This document shows positions 62,072 to 64,000 of a stretch of 64,000 nt of DNA, one piece after another; position 1 is the first letter of the stretch, and every line of letters begins with the position of its first letter. The translations under genes were made by a program, and so were the position numbers. Under the pieces are notes generated by a model. It had not been told where the DNA came from. It did no database searches and saw nothing but the letters and a program-made list of their open reading frames with translations. Location: assembly GCA_021732745.1 (NCBI GenBank), contig JAKFUK010000005.1:124001-188000 (forward strand). The letters run 5' to 3'. The DNA is from Nevskia sp. (GTDB taxonomy: Bacteria; Pseudomonadota; Gammaproteobacteria; Nevskiales; Nevskiaceae).

Positions 62072-62788
62072 CTACAGGATCGCGAAGCCCGCCAGCGCCC
62101 GCTCCGGATAATCCGTGAACACGCCATCGACGCCCATGCCGCGCAGCATTCGCATCTCGGCGACATTGTTGACCGTGTAGACGTAGACCTTGATGCCGTG
62201 GGCGTGGGCGTCGGCGATCAGGCGCGGGTCGACGAATTCGGAGGACAGGTTGAGCGTGGCGGCGCCGAGTTCCAGCGCGCAGCCGGCCCAGTCCAGCGGC
62301 ACGCCGCAGAGCAGGGCGCCGACCGGGATTTCCGGGGCCAGTTGCTTGAACTCCCAGAGTTCCGGCAGATGGAACGAGGACACCAGGAATTTTTCGATCG
62401 GCCAGCCGGCCGCGACGTAGTTGCGGATCACGCCGGCCACTGCTTCGGCGGTGCCGTCGGCCGATTTCAGCTCGATGTTGACGCCGACCCGTTGATCGAC
62501 CAGGTCCAGCACTTCCTCGAGCGTCGGGATCATCTGGCCGCGTCCGGCATCGAGTGCGCGCAGCGCCTCGAAGCCGTGGTCGGCCAGAAAACCGCAGCCA
62601 TTGGTGGTGCGATCGAGCGTCAGGTCGTGGAACACCAGCAGCGCGCCGGAGGGGTGCAGCTGCACATCGAACTCCACCCAGGGCGCGCCGAGCGCAATGC
62701 CGGTGTCGATCGCCAGCAGGGTGTTTTCAGGAGCGTGGCCGCGTGCACCGCGGTGGCCGATGACGGTGAATGCGGTCGCTGCGCTCAT
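62072..62788 (-). CDS. Glycerophosphodiester phosphodiesterase
   Basis: A 238-residue GDPD enzyme splitting glycerophosphodiesters to glycerol-3-phosphate and alcohol. VIGHRGARGHAPENTLLAI carries the catalytic His-Arg and Glu-Asn; VEFDVQLHPSGALLVFHDLTLDRTTNG has the second histidine and metal ligands; VGVNIELKS and VYTVNNVAEMRML follow. No signal peptide, so it is cytoplasmic like UgpQ. The ATG at 62788 has CGGAG upstream; an upstream in-frame extension to 62881 is not conserved. Confidence 0.92.
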   Translation of the reverse strand: MSAATAFTVIGHRGARGHAPENTLLAIDTGIALGAPWVEFDVQLHPSGALLVFHDLTLDRTTNGCGFLADHGFEALRALDAGRGQMIPTLEEVLDLVDQRVGVNIELKSADGTAEAVAGVIRNYVAAGWPIEKFLVSSFHLPELWEFKQLAPEIPVGALLCGVPLDWAGCALELGAATLNLSSEFVDPRLIADAHAHGIKVYVYTVNNVAEMRMLRGMGVDGVFTDYPERALAGFAIL

Positions 62789-62960
62789 GACGGAACTCCG
62801 GACATGATGGGACGGGCGGTCAACACTGTAGCGGCTGGCGAGCGCTGCTGTCGTCGTGCCGACAGCGAATCGCCTGATCATCGGGAAATTTTCCCATTGA
62901 CTTTTCTAACGTCCAATTGCGGCAAGACGCGCAACTTGCTAAACCTGATGCGTGCGACAC

Positions 62961-62978
62961 ATTTCAATCATGTGAAAT
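62961..62978. promoter_or_regulatory. Inverted repeat ATTTCA-N6-TGAAAT upstream of the S8 protease
   Basis: A perfect inverted repeat 22 bp before the start codon, overlapping the expected promoter or leader. It could be an operator. No known regulator can be named. Confidence 0.4.
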
Positions 62979-63000
62979 TTGATCAATGGGAGCGGTGACG

Positions 63001-64000
63001 ATGAACAATTTCAAGGCAGTGCTCGGCGCGGGGTTGATCGTGGCCGCAGCGGGCGCACAGGCGGGTGGCCGTCCGGCCGAAGTGCTGGCCGGGCTGTCGG
63101 CGGGTCGCGATCATGTGGCCGGCGAGATGCTGGTCGAATTCCGGCCGGAAGCCTCGGCGGCGGCGCGTGCTTCGGCACTGCGCGCAATCGGCGGCCAGCT
63201 GATCTCGAAGGTGCGCGCTGCGTCGGCCCGTGCCGGCAAGGGTGACTTGCAGCGGGTGCGGGTGCCGCTGGCGGTGGCGCTGAATCGGGCGGTGGAGGCG
63301 CTGTCGGCCAATGCCGCCGTCGAGTTCGCCGAACCGAACTGGATCTACCAGCACGCCTCGGTCTCCAACGATCCGTTCTATGTCAACAACCAGCTATTCG
63401 GCATGTACGGCGACGCCACCACGCCCGCCAATGCCTTCGGCAGCCAGGCCGGCGAAGCCTGGGCGCGCGGCAATACCTGCCAGAGCCGGCCGTACATCGG
63501 CATCATCGACGAAGGCGTGATGCTGAACCACGTCGATCTGGCACCGAATGCCGGCACCAATCCGATCGAGGCGGCCGGTGCGGCTGGCGTCGATGACGAC
63601 GGCAACGGTCTGGTCGACGACATTACCGGCTGGGATTTCGACGGCGGCAACAATTCCACCTTCGACGGCACCACCGACGATCACGGCAGCCATGTCGCCG
63701 GTACCGCTGCGGCGCGTGGCGGCAACGGTGTCGGCGTGGCCGGCGTCTGCTGGAACGCCCGCCTGCTGGCGGCGAAGTTTCTCGGCCGTCGCGGCGGCAC
63801 CACGGCCAATGCGATTGCCTCGGTCGACTACTTCACCGACTTGAAGAACGATCAGGGCCTGAACATCGTGGTCACCAACAATTCCTGGGGCGGGGGTGGT
63901 TTCTCGCAGGGCCTGCTCGACGCCATCAACCGCGCCGGCAACGCCAACATCCTGTTCGTGGCCGCTGCCGGCAACGAAAGCAACAACAACGACGCCTCGC
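63001..64000 (+). CDS. Secreted subtilisin-like serine protease (S8), 5' part
   Basis: I read 333 codons to the window edge from an ATG with GGGAG eight bases upstream. A signal peptide (AAAGAQAGG, to about residue 22), an I9-like propeptide with VAGEMLVEFRPEAS and FAEPNWIYQH (40-118), then the S8 domain: Asp170 in IGIIDEG, His228 in DDHGSHVAGT, and AAAGNESNNN with the oxyanion Asn near 324. Asp-rich stretches such as VDDDGNGLVDDITGWDFDG resemble calcium loops of the S8 clade with a VDDDGNG insert. The catalytic serine is beyond the window. Confidence 0.92.
   Translation, partial: MNNFKAVLGAGLIVAAAGAQAGGRPAEVLAGLSAGRDHVAGEMLVEFRPEASAAARASALRAIGGQLISKVRAASARAGKGDLQRVRVPLAVALNRAVEALSANAAVEFAEPNWIYQHASVSNDPFYVNNQLFGMYGDATTPANAFGSQAGEAWARGNTCQSRPYIGIIDEGVMLNHVDLAPNAGTNPIEAAGAAGVDDDGNGLVDDITGWDFDGGNNSTFDGTTDDHGSHVAGTAAARGGNGVGVAGVCWNARLLAAKFLGRRGGTTANAIASVDYFTDLKNDQGLNIVVTNNSWGGGGFSQGLLDAINRAGNANILFVAAAGNESNNNDAS

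Overview
The window is GC-rich chromosomal DNA, densely coded on both strands. The gene set fits a free-living gammaproteobacterium: PlsB, a YihG-like acyltransferase, CysB, a subfamily I lipase with its foldase, an ACE-like M2 dipeptidase beside a POT transporter, PPK1 and HrpA. My best guess is the Xanthomonadales/Nevskiales side of the class. That is an inference from gene content, not from any marker gene. I see no rRNA, tRNA, CRISPR array, prophage or transposase.

Layout. 0-3.6 kb: the start of a cyclic-nucleotide-binding protein, a secreted S8 protease, a methyltransferase and a NahR-like LysR regulator. 3.6-8.3 kb: a salicylate/gentisate catabolic operon (nagI, nagK, an esterase-like hydrolase, nagG, nagH) facing the regulator across a leader with two ATTC-N7-TGAT boxes. 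8.4-14 kb: a peptide-use block (DUF885 and M2 peptidases, POT transporter). 14.3-18.2 kb: plsB, an FKBP lipoprotein and a PspC protein. 18.2-19.7 kb: an AT-richer accessory island with a small gene translationally coupled to a membrane protein. 19.7-29.8 kb: a sulfur-acquisition locus (TonB receptor, cysB, a class II amidotransferase-like protein, a molbindin, a flavoprotein, cysA-cysW-cysT-sbp). 29.8-33.8 kb: a GDT1 transporter, an acyltransferase, hemE, pyrF and a ccdAB toxin-antitoxin pair feeding into pyrF. 33.9-36.5 kb: a NarL/DesK-type two-component system and a divergent membrane protein. 36.6-39.2 kb: a secreted protein of unknown function and a catalase-like peroxidase. 39.2-41.1 kb: a short array of integron gene cassettes with attC sites but no integrase. 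41.1-46 kb: hrpA and a metzincin-motif protein. 46.4-53.9 kb: an epimerase, an NCS2-like permease, a DUF2868/DUF3482 pair, a DUF3187 outer-membrane protein and a secreted beta-solenoid-like protein. 53.9-59.9 kb: ppk1, a GST, a MerR regulator, and a lipase with its foldase. 60.1-61.9 kb: an AT-richer pair formed by a peptidoglycan-binding lysozyme and an LprI-type protein. 62-64 kb: a glycerophosphodiesterase and the start of a second S8 protease.

The most interesting items are four. The first is the integrase-less cassette array, supported by exact R'/R'' complementarity; its first cassette encodes a membrane-anchored acyl-carrier-like protein. The second is the lysozyme/LprI pair, which looks like an effector-immunity module. 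The third is the pair of NahR-type boxes, with a palindromic repeat lodged in the operon leader. The fourth is a dispersed family of long palindromic intergenic repeats, at least five clear copies plus degenerate relatives, some carrying a second smaller palindrome inside.
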